Of a stretch of DNA of 64,000 bases, positions 17,990 to 25,883 are shown in pieces. The translations under genes and the position numbers were made by a program. Numbering within the stretch: the stretch's first letter is position 1; every line of letters starts with the position of its first letter. This DNA comes from Thioalkalivibrio nitratireducens DSM 14787 (GTDB taxonomy: Bacteria > Pseudomonadota > Gammaproteobacteria > Ectothiorhodospirales > Ectothiorhodospiraceae), in NCBI RefSeq assembly GCF_000321415.2, contig NC_019902.2, forward strand, positions 1,302,001-1,366,000, read 5' to 3'. The notes under the pieces were generated by a model, which was given only the letters and a program-made list of their open reading frames with translations, was not told the DNA's origin and did no database searches.

Positions 17990-18889
17990 TCAGGGTTCCG
18001 GCCGCCGCGCGCGGGCGAGTTCCAGCGCCTCGCACAGCATGAGCGCCCCGTCTGCGATCCGCGGAGTGTGCCGCTGCAGCAGCGACGGTGGCACGAAGAA
18101 CAGGTTGTCCCGCCGGACCGCAGTCAGCGCGCCCCATTCCCGCCATGGCTGCAGCCAGTCGGGCCGGTCCTCGCCTGGTCCGCCGGTGACGATGGCCTCG
18201 GGGTCGGCGGCGAGGACCGCTTCGCGGTCCGGACGCGGAACCAGGCTGGTTTCCGATCCGAACAGGTTGCGGCCGCCACAGAGCCGGATCGCTTCGCCGA
18301 TCAGGTGGCCATCGTTCACCGTCATCAGCGGCCGGTCCCAGACCTGGTAGAACACGGTGACCGGGCGCCGGTGCGCATGGTTCCGCCGGAGCGCGTCGAT
18401 TTCGGCCTCGAAGGCCCGGGCTGCGGCCTCGGCGACCTCCGGCTGCCCGGCAAGCCGTCCCAGTCGGCGCAGATCAGCGGCGATGCCGGCGAGGTCGGCA
18501 GGTTCACTGTAGTACACGGCGAGTCCGAGCCGTTCCAGGCGTTCCAGCGCCGTACGAGGGCTGCCGCTGGCCCACGCGAGCAGCAGGTCCGGCTCCAGTT
18601 CGAGGATCCGCTCCAAATCAAGATGGGCCGCCGTGCCGACCCGGGGGATCTTCAGGGCCGGGGGCGGGTAATCGGCATGTTCCACCGTGCCTACGATGCG
18701 CTCGCCGGCCCCGGCCGCGAACAGCAGTTCGGTCAGATGCGGCGTTAGGCTCACGATCCGCTGTGCCGGCTGCTCCAGTACGACCTCGCGGCCCAGATCG
18801 TCGGTGACCGTGACACCCGAAGCGGCGCCGGCCGCCAGGGGCAGGAGCGCACTGAACAGGACACAAAGGAAGCTGCGGAATCCAGGCAT
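17990..18889 (-). CDS. btuF: Periplasmic substrate-binding protein of the B12-type ABC importer
   Basis: A 299-aa protein with signal peptide 1-22 and a BtuF/FhuD-like class III binding fold: VTDDLGREVVLEQPAQRIVSLTPHLTEL-type opening, GTVEHADYPPPALKIPRVG, and a C-terminal VPPSLLQRHTPRIADG. It would capture cobalamin (or a similar corrinoid/iron chelate) and deliver it to the permease encoded downstream. A frame extending further upstream to 20671 is antisense to gltX and not real. No cobalamin riboswitch is visible in the leader. Confidence 0.85.
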   Translation of the reverse strand: MPGFRSFLCVLFSALLPLAAGAASGVTVTDDLGREVVLEQPAQRIVSLTPHLTELLFAAGAGERIVGTVEHADYPPPALKIPRVGTAAHLDLERILELEPDLLLAWASGSPRTALERLERLGLAVYYSEPADLAGIAADLRRLGRLAGQPEVAEAAARAFEAEIDALRRNHAHRRPVTVFYQVWDRPLMTVNDGHLIGEAIRLCGGRNLFGSETSLVPRPDREAVLAADPEAIVTGGPGEDRPDWLQPWREWGALTAVRRDNLFFVPPSLLQRHTPRIADGALMLCEALELARARRPEP

Positions 18890-19216
18890 GGGAACGGGGT
18901 TGCGAAAACGGCCTTTAGGGTCATCCGTATCGGCGCCCGGTGCAAGCATGGATCTCGGTATCAGGGCCGGGGGCTGGTTCGACACCGGCGGCGCACGGCC
19001 CCTTCCGGGTTCGATCCGGATGCCTCGCGGGCACCGCCCAGGACGGCCCCAGCGGTCGCACCACCGGGCTCGCCCGGCGCCGCAGCCCGGCCCCGGCTGC
19101 GCGCGATCAGCGCCCACGGGTGTGAAGGATCTGACCGCGGGCGGGTCCGGACCGGCGTGCAGCCGTAGCAGCTTTGCTACCCTATGCGGCGTTTCCACAG
19201 CCTCTGTGAGCCGCGC
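18890..19216. other. Divergent intergenic region between btuF-like gene and gltX, no gene
   Basis: About 330 bp of GC-rich DNA with no supported gene. A short palindrome, GTAGCA-GCTT-TGCTAC, lies at 19165-19180 just before gltX. I looked for the conserved B12 box of cobalamin riboswitches on the minus strand and did not find it. Confidence 0.55.
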
Positions 19217-20623
19217 ATGAGCATCTGTACCCGTTTTGCCCCGAGCCCTACCGGCTACCTGCACATCGGTGGTGCCCGAACGGCCCTGTTTGCCTGGCTG
19301 TACGCCCGCCATCACGGGGGCGAGTTCGTGCTGCGGATCGAGGATACCGACCTCGAGCGCAGCACCCCGGAGTCGGTGAATGCCATCCTCGAGGGCATGG
19401 CCTGGCTGGGCCTGACCTACGACCGCGGGCCGTTCTACCAGACCGAGCATTTCGCCCGCTACCGGGAGGTGATCCAGAAACTCCTGGATACCGGGCACGC
19501 CTACCACTGCTACTGTACCCGCGAGGAACTCGAGGTGATGCGTACCGAGCAGATGGAGCGCAAGGAGAAGCCCCGCTACGACGGCCGCTGCCGGCACCGC
19601 AAGGAGCCGCGCGAGGGCGTACAGCCGGTGGTGCGATTCCGCACGCCGGAGGAGGGGGTGACCATCGTCGACGACATGGTCCGGGGCAAGGTGGCGTTCC
19701 AGAACCACGAACTCGACGACCTGATCATCGCCCGCTCGGACGGCACGCCGACCTACAACCTGACGGTCGTCGTCGACGACATGGACATGAAGGTCACCCA
19801 CGTGATCCGCGGCGACGACCATCTGAACAACACCCCGCGCCAGATCAACATCCTGCGCGCACTGGGGGCCGAGCCACCGCGCTATGGGCACCTGCCGATG
19901 ATCCTGGGGCCGGACGGCCTGAAGCTGTCCAAGCGTCACGGTGCCGTCTCGGTGATGCAGTACCGCGACGAGGGCTATCTGCCCGAGGCCGTGCTGAACT
20001 ACCTGGTCCGGCTCGGCTGGTCGCATGGCGATCAGGAGATCTTCACGCTGGACGAGTTGGTGCGGCTGTTCGACATCGCCGAGGTGAACCAGTCGGCATC
20101 GGCAATCAATCCGGAGAAGCTGCTGTGGCTGAACCAGCACTACATCCGCACGCTGGATCCCGATCACGTCGCGCGCGAACTGGGTTGGCACCTGGGCCAG
20201 ATCGGCATCGACCCCTCCGAAGGCCCGGAGCCCAGGCAGGTGGTCCTCGCGCAGCGCGACCGCTGCCGGACCTTGCGCGAGATGGCCGAAGCCAGCGTGT
20301 TCTTCTACCGCGAGTTCACCGAGTACGACCCGAAGGCGTGGCGCAAGAACCTGACCGCCGAGGCCCTGCCGGTGCTGCAGGCGCTGCACGACGGCTTTCG
20401 CGCGCTCGGCGCCTGGGAGAAAGAGGCGCTGCACCAGGTCGTGCTTCACACCGGCGAGATGCTGGGGCTCAAGCTGGGGAAAGTCGCCCAGCCGCTGCGC
20501 GTTGCGCTGACGGGGGGCACCGCATCGCCGTCGATCGACCTGACCCTGGAACTGGTCGGCCGCGACCGCACGATCGCCCGCATCGAGCGCGCGCAGGCGA
20601 AGATTTCCGCAGAATCGGCTTGA
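19217..20623 (+). CDS. gltX: Glutamyl-tRNA synthetase
   Basis: A 468-aa class I synthetase charging tRNA-Glu. The HIGH-region motif is APSPTGYLHIGGART near the N-terminus and the KMSKS-type loop is KLSKRHG near residue 237. The zinc-site region keeps a CYC motif (about 94-96) and a later C-x-H pair. The ATG at 19217 matches the conserved N-terminus; an upstream in-frame ATG at 19184 is less likely. The gene is followed directly by tRNA-Ala and then tRNA-Glu, its own substrate. Confidence 0.97.
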   Translation: MSICTRFAPSPTGYLHIGGARTALFAWLYARHHGGEFVLRIEDTDLERSTPESVNAILEGMAWLGLTYDRGPFYQTEHFARYREVIQKLLDTGHAYHCYCTREELEVMRTEQMERKEKPRYDGRCRHRKEPREGVQPVVRFRTPEEGVTIVDDMVRGKVAFQNHELDDLIIARSDGTPTYNLTVVVDDMDMKVTHVIRGDDHLNNTPRQINILRALGAEPPRYGHLPMILGPDGLKLSKRHGAVSVMQYRDEGYLPEAVLNYLVRLGWSHGDQEIFTLDELVRLFDIAEVNQSASAINPEKLLWLNQHYIRTLDPDHVARELGWHLGQIGIDPSEGPEPRQVVLAQRDRCRTLREMAEASVFFYREFTEYDPKAWRKNLTAEALPVLQALHDGFRALGAWEKEALHQVVLHTGEMLGLKLGKVAQPLRVALTGGTASPSIDLTLELVGRDRTIARIERAQAKISAESA

Positions 20624-20648
20624 CAGCCTGCCGCCCCGTGGGTACATT
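20620..20648 (+). promoter_or_regulatory. Promoter of tRNA-Ala
   Basis: TTGACA-N17-TACATT overlapping the gltX stop codon, followed by a GC-rich discriminator (GCGCGC) typical of stable-RNA promoters. Predicted start is about nine bases before the tRNA. Confidence 0.8.
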
Positions 20649-20663
20649 GCGCGCTCGCCTTTC

Positions 20664-20739
20664 GGGGCCATAGCTCAGCTGGGAGAGCGCCTGCATGGCA
20701 TGCAGGAGGTCGGCGGTTCGATCCCGCCTGGCTCCACCA
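20664..20739 (+). tRNA. tRNA-Ala (GGC)
   Basis: 76-nt cloverleaf with encoded CCA. The anticodon loop ATGGCAT gives GGC. The G3:U70 pair, the alanine identity element, is present (GGGGCCA with TGGCTCC). Confidence 0.97.
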
Positions 20740-20761
20740 AAAGGTGAAACGCGAGCAGGAT

Positions 20762-20980
20762 ATGCACAAGTTCGGGATGATATCCCTGTACCTGGGCCTG
20801 GTGCTCGGAGCCATCGGATTGATCGGTGGTTTTGGGCTGATGTTCGCCGGCAGCGATACCTGGGCCAAGCCCCTGATCGCGCTGGTGCCCATCGGGTTCC
20901 TGCTGGTGTTCACGGGCCTGGTCACGACCCTGCTGCACAGCCCCGATCAGGGGGCTGAGCCGAAAGGCCCGCCCGAGTAG
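20762..20980 (+). CDS. Small two-helix membrane protein
   Basis: A 72-aa protein with two hydrophobic segments (about 5-28 and 36-57) and a charged, Pro-rich tail. No family recognised. ATG 20762 follows AGCAGGAT closely; GTG 20744 is the alternative start. It sits between tRNA-Ala and tRNA-Glu and may be co-transcribed with them. Confidence 0.6.
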   Translation: MHKFGMISLYLGLVLGAIGLIGGFGLMFAGSDTWAKPLIALVPIGFLLVFTGLVTTLLHSPDQGAEPKGPPE

Positions 20981-21002
20981 TTGCAGTAGACGCTGCCTCT
21001 GC

Positions 21003-21078
21003 GTCCCCATCGTCTAGAGGCCTAGGACACCGCCCTTTCACGGCGGCGACCGGGGTTCGAATCCCCGTGGGGACGCCA
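21003..21078 (+). tRNA. tRNA-Glu (TTC)
   Basis: 76-nt cloverleaf with encoded CCA; acceptor GTCCCCA pairs with TGGGGAC. The anticodon loop CTTTCAC gives TTC. It borders an accessory island on its 3' side. Confidence 0.97.
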
Positions 21079-21083
21079 TCTTT

Positions 21084-21257
21084 TCAATTGCTTACAGAGT
21101 CTTGCGCGGGCTCCCACAGTTGTTCCCGGTCGGGCCAGAGGATGCAGGCGGGGGGCACCTGGACCTCAGGATTGTGCGCGGCGGCTCCGACCACCGAACG
21201 GGCCAGCTTGCGGATGAGCTTGATGCCTGCTGCTCCCCAGTCAGCAGCGCCCGCCGC
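21084..21257 (-). pseudogene. Remnant of a PglZ-like (BREX-type) gene
   Basis: A 57-codon open stretch ending in TGA five bases beyond the tRNA-Glu. It encodes a segment with KLARSVVGAAAHNPEVQVPP followed by ACILWPDREQLWEP. This resembles the conserved N-terminal region of PglZ-domain proteins from BREX-type defence systems. An in-frame stop lies at the upstream edge (21258-21260) and no full-length gene exists, so it is a decayed fragment. The family assignment is from recollection of the motif and is tentative. Confidence 0.4.
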
Positions 21258-21340
21258 TCACCATCGGCTAGTACGATCACGCGGTTCATCAGCCGCGGCT
21301 CCAGAGAAGCCGTTCGGCTGCTTGTGATTGCTAGTGGACA

Positions 21341-21634
21341 TTATGCAGCCGTTTGAAACTTGATTTGCAACCCCAACGCTCTGGCGATTTTGGCCACTGT
21401 TGCAAAAGTGGGGTTCCCTTCTTCAGATAGGGCTTTATAAAGCCCCTCTCTGGAAATGCCAGCTTCCCTGGCTAGCTGGCTCATGTTCTTCGCTCGCGCG
21501 ATCACTCCGAGAGCATGGATCATATAAGCAGGATCATCACCCCCTTCTTCTAAGACAGCTTCCAGGTAGGCTTGGATATCTTCCTCTGTTGTCAAATATT
21601 CAGCCGAATCCCAACGACTTAGCTTAACGGTCAT
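21341..21634 (-). CDS. HigA-type antitoxin, HTH protein
   Basis: A 97-aa addiction-module antidote protein (COG3636 type). An N-terminal toxin-contacting segment is followed by a helix-turn-helix around MSQLAREAGISREGLYKALS, ending KIARALGLQIKF. It neutralises the RelE/ParE-type toxin encoded just upstream and probably represses the shared promoter. Its ATG follows the toxin's TAA with no gap (TAAATG), so translation is coupled. It is less GC-rich than surrounding genes, consistent with acquisition. Confidence 0.88.
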   Translation of the reverse strand: MTVKLSRWDSAEYLTTEEDIQAYLEAVLEEGGDDPAYMIHALGVIARAKNMSQLAREAGISREGLYKALSEEGNPTFATVAKIARALGLQIKFQTAA

Positions 21635-21934
21635 TTATTGCGCCTCCAATTTCTGGGCCAATTCTTTCGCTTTCGCGATATCTTTGCTTTGGGAGCCTTT
21701 ATCGCCGCCCGTTAGAAGAATCACGATAACTGAAGAGAGTTGGGTGAAGTAGACTCTATACCCGGGGCCACAGAATATGCGTAGCTCATGGATACCGTCT
21801 CCAACCGACTCGACATCGCCAAAATTACCCTGTTCAAGTCGGTCAATTCGAGCTTGAATTCGCGCCTTGGCCTGACGGTCCCGAAGCTTCCTGAACCAGC
21901 GGGCGAACTCTTCTGTCTTATAGACTTCCAGCAT
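21635..21934 (-). CDS. HigB-type toxin, RelE/ParE superfamily
   Basis: A 99-aa toxin of the phage Gp49-like/addiction-module killer group: LEVYKTEEFARWFRKL, then DVESVGDGIHELRIFCGPGYRVYF and the LLTGGDKGSQSKDI segment with the basic and aromatic residues expected at the active site. Members cleave mRNA, often on the ribosome. Toxin precedes antitoxin, the HigBA order. The promoter at 21941-21969 places transcription start at about the ATG, so the mRNA may be leaderless. Confidence 0.88.
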   Translation of the reverse strand: MLEVYKTEEFARWFRKLRDRQAKARIQARIDRLEQGNFGDVESVGDGIHELRIFCGPGYRVYFTQLSSVIVILLTGGDKGSQSKDIAKAKELAQKLEAQ

Positions 21935-21940
21935 ATGTCA

Positions 21941-21969
21941 ACTCTAGTCAACAACCGTGAATATGTCAA
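21941..21969 (-). promoter_or_regulatory. Promoter of the toxin-antitoxin operon with TTGAC repeats
   Basis: Minus-strand TTGACA (21969-21964), 17-base spacer, TAGAGT (21946-21941). Four TTGAC units occur between 21937 and 21990 (plus-strand GTCAA at 21937, 21947, 21965 and 21986), likely antitoxin-binding sites. Confidence 0.7.
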
Positions 21970-22308
21970 CCTTGGTTAACATTACGTCAATGCCGGTCCT
22001 GCCCGCTAACGCATGCTCAATGTAGACAAAGAGGTAGGTTCCCATCCCGCGAAAGCAATGGTGCAAGTCATTGAGGCAGTCACGCCAGTGAGAGGGCAAA
22101 GCCGGTGCGTCGGGCGGCAAGGGCGGTGGCGAGACCCAGCCGCGTTGCTCCAGCCATCGGCCTCCAGGAAGAATTCGCATGGGTAACGGCATCGCGAAGA
22201 CTGCCGTTGTCGCGTGGCTGGCTCATGGCGTTCGCAGACCCGGATAGCGAGGAGTGGCATGTCTTGAGAGCGCCTATATTCCGGGTGCGCGTCGGCTTCT
22301 TTCAGCAC
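21944..22308 (-). pseudogene. Degraded reading frames of unknown origin
   Basis: Two overlapping minus-strand frames (22308-22006 and 22192-21944) look like one decayed gene split by a frameshift. The second encodes a stretch with WRDCLNDLHHCFRGMG and TYLFVYIEH. I do not recognise the family and neither frame is convincing as an intact gene. The 3' end underlies the toxin promoter. Confidence 0.25.
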
Positions 22309-22409
22309 TTCGGAATCCCGCTTTCGGTAGTATTTATCACAGTGCGGGAGTGGAAAGAAACGAAGGAATTTTTCATATGTCGAGTACCGTTATTCGTTAG
22401 CAGCCGACC

Positions 22410-23432
22410 TCAAGTGCGCGGCCCCAAAATTTCGCGATCGACATCGACCCTGCGATACCACACCGGTAAGGCGAATCGCCCGCGCAAAAGGTGCAGATAG
22501 GCGCGTGCTTCGTCGTCGATCTCTGCTTCCCCGACCACGATGAGTTCATGCGCGCGCTCAGCAGAGGGCCAATAGGCGTACTCCAGAAGCTGGCCGAGCG
22601 CAGTACGCACGCAGGACTGGACGGTCGGCGCAACCTTTACCTCATAGAATGCGAGTCCGCTGTCGCTGCGAACGGCGGCATCCACCCGAACCCCGAACGC
22701 GAGCGGGTGCTCGATGCGAACGTTGGCGGCACCCGCCTCCTGGCACAACAGTTCGTAGAGAGTGCGCTGGATGGTGCCGTGACGCAGGGCTACGTCAATG
22801 GTCCGCTCGGGCACCGTGGCAGTGGAGTATTCCGAGAATAAAGGGCAACCAGGACGAAACCGATCCGGCTCGCTCGGGGAAGGTGGAGCTCGCTCGGTGG
22901 ACTCCACGAAGACATAGAGGGGAAGCAGCCTGTCGAAATCTGCCAGAATGGCCCGAACGTCCACCTGCTCAGGAGGTACGTACCGGCCCAACATGATAAA
23001 GGTGCCGGGCACGAGAAGCTCGTCCGGTATGGGACCAACGGCGCGGTCCTCGCTTCGTCCGGCGGCCCCGTGGTGCCACATCCGAAATCCGGGAAAGTCT
23101 TCTGCGTGGTTCCGAACGTAGTCGTTAAATCTGGCAACCTTTGGGAGAAGGGGATCGAGCGTGGGAAGCGTTTGGCTGAGTTCCAAGGAGAATGCCACGC
23201 CGTGCCGAATCTGTGCACCCGCAGCGAGGTATTCGGTCCCGATGTTGAACTGCAGCTCGGTTCGCCCCCCAACGTGAAACGCGTAGGTCTCGTGGACCGT
23301 CTGGCTCCCGAATATCGTGCGGGACGGGGCTCTTTTCAACGACCGCAGGCAAACTCGCATCTCCTGGAGCCTGCTGATCTCGAAGTCGCCTGAGGCCTCG
23401 TTCAGCGCTTGCGCCAATTCGTACATTTTCAT
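22410..23432 (-). CDS. Stand-alone PD-(D/E)XK nuclease-like protein (restriction type)
   Basis: A 340-aa protein with an N-terminal domain of about 200 residues (FNIGTEYLAAG, FSLELSQTLP, PLYVFVES), which resembles the recognition-like N-domain of McrB-associated and type II restriction proteins. The C-terminal nuclease core has RVDAAV (candidate acidic residue) and YEVKVA (E-x-K) near residues 250-265, followed by GQLLEYAYWP (Q-x3-Y). No methyltransferase is adjacent, so it could restrict modified DNA or be an orphan. ATG 23432 is chosen; the ribosome site is weak. It lies in the island between tRNA-Glu and glnS. Confidence 0.65.
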   Translation of the reverse strand: MKMYELAQALNEASGDFEISRLQEMRVCLRSLKRAPSRTIFGSQTVHETYAFHVGGRTELQFNIGTEYLAAGAQIRHGVAFSLELSQTLPTLDPLLPKVARFNDYVRNHAEDFPGFRMWHHGAAGRSEDRAVGPIPDELLVPGTFIMLGRYVPPEQVDVRAILADFDRLLPLYVFVESTERAPPSPSEPDRFRPGCPLFSEYSTATVPERTIDVALRHGTIQRTLYELLCQEAGAANVRIEHPLAFGVRVDAAVRSDSGLAFYEVKVAPTVQSCVRTALGQLLEYAYWPSAERAHELIVVGEAEIDDEARAYLHLLRGRFALPVWYRRVDVDREILGPRT

Positions 23433-23912
23433 ACGTGCGTTTCCGCCGTAGGAACGCCGGTTACTCGGCGCCCCCGGCACAGTCCCGGACGTGCGGTGTT
23501 CCCGCATCCGGTTCCTCGGTCGTACTCGCTTTCGCGACGGACGATCCCCTGGCTATTATCCCCACTGGACACGGACCTGCCGCCAAGTTCAGGTGGCCCC
23601 GGGCAGGGTCCAGCGTAACCCAGGAAGGCGAACAGCGCTCGGGGTGGCGGAACGGGTGTGGCCGAGCCTGGGGTGTCCGAACGGCGGAGAGCAGCACGGT
23701 AAAATGCCCGTCGGCGTCCAGCGTGGGCACGCCGCCGCGCAGTGCGCCCGTTGGCACTGGGTGACCGGGTTGAAGTGGTCTACTTGTAGCGGACACCTCG
23801 TTAAGTCCCATGGCGACAGGCTGCTATTCGTCACGGACCAGGTCCACCAGGCTATTACACGGGGCTTCCCGTTGACGGCTACCTTGCGGATGCGCCGGGT
23901 CGGTCGTTCCCC
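23433..23912. other. Intergenic part of the accessory island, no gene
   Basis: About 480 bp without a supportable coding frame. The segment at 23775-23810 resembles an insertion-sequence end but no transposase or partner end is visible. Confidence 0.45.
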
Positions 23913-24055
23913 CGTGCACCCGCTGGAGGATCTCCCGACGACGTTCGAGGAAACGCTGCCCTGCACCGATTGCCCAGGTATCGATTTTCACTTGAATCTT
24001 CGGGAGGACGGTGTCTACTTCCTACGTGAAACCTACCAGGATCGCGAGGGTCGTA
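23913..24055 (+). pseudogene. Truncated NlpE-like domain abutting glnS
   Basis: A plus-strand stretch encodes PTTFEETLPCTDCPGIDFHL followed by DGVYFLRETYQDREG, which matches the start of the NlpE/copper-homeostasis lipoprotein domain with its CxxC motif. There is no signal peptide or start upstream. The match stops exactly where the convergent glnS gene ends, so the domain is truncated at both sides and is a recombination scar. Confidence 0.6.
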
Positions 24056-25747
24056 TCAGGCCCCTCCGAGCTCCTTCTCGATCTTCGCCCAGGTGTCGCG
24101 CAGGGTTACCGCGCGGTTGAAGATCGGCTGCTCCGGGGTGCTATCGAGATCGGGGGCGAAGTAGCCGAGGCGTTCGAACTGGAACGGCTGGCCGGGGGGC
24201 GCGTCGGCCAGCGTGGGTTCCAACCAAGCCGTGTCGAGGATCTCGAGCGACGCCGGGTTGAGGTGTTCGATGAAGTCGCGTTCCTTGTCGCCGCTCGGGT
24301 GTGGCACGTTGAACAGCCGGTCGTAGAGCCGAACCTCGGCGGGAATCGCGTGTTGTGCAGAAACCCAGTGGATCGTGCCCTTGACCTTGCGCTCGGCGTT
24401 CGGCTGCCCGGTGCGCGACTCCGGGTCGAGGCTGCAGCGCAGTTCGGTCACGTCGCCGGCGTCGTTCTTCACGACCTCGTCGCAGCGGACGATGAACGCG
24501 TTGCGCAGGCGCACCTCGCCGCTGGGCTTCAGGCGGAAGAATTTCTTCGGCGCGTCTTCCATGAAGTCGTCGCGTTCGATGAAGATCTCGCGGGTCATCG
24601 GTACCCGGCGGGAACCCATCTCGGGGTTCTGCGGGTGGTTGGCCGCGTCGAACCACTCGGTCTCGTTCTCGGGGAAGTTTGTCAGCACGACCTTGAGCGG
24701 CCGCAGCACGGCCATCCGGCGCGGCGCGTGAACGTTCAGGTCGTCGCGCAAATGCCGCTCGAGTACGCCGTAGGGAATGATCCCCTCGGACTTGGTGACG
24801 CCGATCTCGTTGCAGAAATTGCGAATCGACACCGGGGTGAAGCCACGCCGGCGCAGCCCCGCCAGCGTTGGCATGCGCGGGTCGTCCCAGCCGGCGACTT
24901 GGCCTTCGTCGACCAGCCGGGTCAGCCGGCGCTTCGAAAGCACGGTGAAATCGATGTTGAGCTTCGCGAACTCGATTTGCTGCGGCCGTGACGGTACCGG
25001 CAGGTGCTCGAGCAGCCAGTCGTACAGCGGGCGGTGGTCCTCAAACTCCATCGTGCACAGCGAGTGCGTGATGTGCTCGATCGCATCGCTCTGGCCGTGG
25101 GCGAAATCGTAGGTCGGGTAGAGCACCCAGTCGTCGCCGGTGCGATGATGGTGTTGCCGGCGGATCCGGTACAGTACCGGGTCGCGCAAATTGATGTTCG
25201 GCGACGCCATGTCGATCTTCGCGCGCAGCACATAGCGCCCGTCCGGAAACTCGCCGGCGCGCATGCGCTCGAGCAGGTCGCGGCTCTCGGCGGGCGGGCG
25301 ATCGCGGTCGGGACTGTTGACCCCCGGTTCGGTCAGCGTGCCGCGCTGTGCGCGGATGGTGTCTGCGTCCTGTCCGTCGACATAGGCGAGGCCGTGATCG
25401 ACCAGGTGCAGCGCGTAGCCGAACAGCGCCTCGAAGTAGTCCGAGGCGAAACACTCGTTTTCCCACTCGTACCCCAGCCAGCGCACATCCTCCTTGATCG
25501 AGTCGATGAAACGCTGTTCCTCCTTCGCCGGGTTGGTGTCGTCGAACCGAAGGTTGGTGTAACCCCCGAAGGCTGCAGCCATTGAGAAGTTCAGCACGAT
25601 CGACTTCGCGTGGCCGATATGCAGGTATCCGTTGGGTTCCGGCGGGAAGCGGGTGACCACCCGGCTGTACAGCCCCGCGTCGACCTCCTTGCGAATGCGG
25701 TTGAGGATGAAATGTGCCGGCGCGCTCGTCGGTTCCGGGTGGTTCAT
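24056..25747 (-). CDS. glnS: Glutaminyl-tRNA synthetase
   Basis: A 563-aa class I synthetase for tRNA-Gln, with HIGH-region PPEPNGYLHIGHAKS (about 40-54) and KMSKS-type VLSKRRL (about 270). The length and the C-terminal anticodon-binding beta-barrels are normal for gammaproteobacteria. Together with gltX it shows direct glutaminylation rather than sole use of the transamidation route. Its 3' end abuts a truncated NlpE-like fragment on the other strand. Confidence 0.97.
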   Translation of the reverse strand: MNHPEPTSAPAHFILNRIRKEVDAGLYSRVVTRFPPEPNGYLHIGHAKSIVLNFSMAAAFGGYTNLRFDDTNPAKEEQRFIDSIKEDVRWLGYEWENECFASDYFEALFGYALHLVDHGLAYVDGQDADTIRAQRGTLTEPGVNSPDRDRPPAESRDLLERMRAGEFPDGRYVLRAKIDMASPNINLRDPVLYRIRRQHHHRTGDDWVLYPTYDFAHGQSDAIEHITHSLCTMEFEDHRPLYDWLLEHLPVPSRPQQIEFAKLNIDFTVLSKRRLTRLVDEGQVAGWDDPRMPTLAGLRRRGFTPVSIRNFCNEIGVTKSEGIIPYGVLERHLRDDLNVHAPRRMAVLRPLKVVLTNFPENETEWFDAANHPQNPEMGSRRVPMTREIFIERDDFMEDAPKKFFRLKPSGEVRLRNAFIVRCDEVVKNDAGDVTELRCSLDPESRTGQPNAERKVKGTIHWVSAQHAIPAEVRLYDRLFNVPHPSGDKERDFIEHLNPASLEILDTAWLEPTLADAPPGQPFQFERLGYFAPDLDSTPEQPIFNRAVTLRDTWAKIEKELGGA

Positions 25748-25883
25748 GTCTGGTATTGCCCGCTGAAGCTGGCCGGTGATTGTATCGGGGGCGGCATGCC
25801 CGGGCTAGGGCGGGGCTCGCATCCACGGGGCGGCCGGGGCATGCGCGGTGTGCAGGCAAACCTCCGGGCGGTGCAGGCTTCGG

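Noticed and set aside
16611-18350. 579-aa plus-strand open frame
   Set aside because: Antisense to the ABC importer genes; Gln/Arg/His-rich without motifs.
18890-19216. Cobalamin riboswitch
   Set aside because: Expected before a B12 importer, but the conserved B12 box and GCCACTG core are not found on the minus strand.
18890-20671. N-terminal extension of the BtuF-like frame over gltX
   Set aside because: The frame is open by chance opposite gltX; the signal peptide marks the true start at 18889.
23775-23810. Insertion-sequence end
   Set aside because: A short stretch resembles an IS terminus but no partner end, target duplication or transposase is visible.
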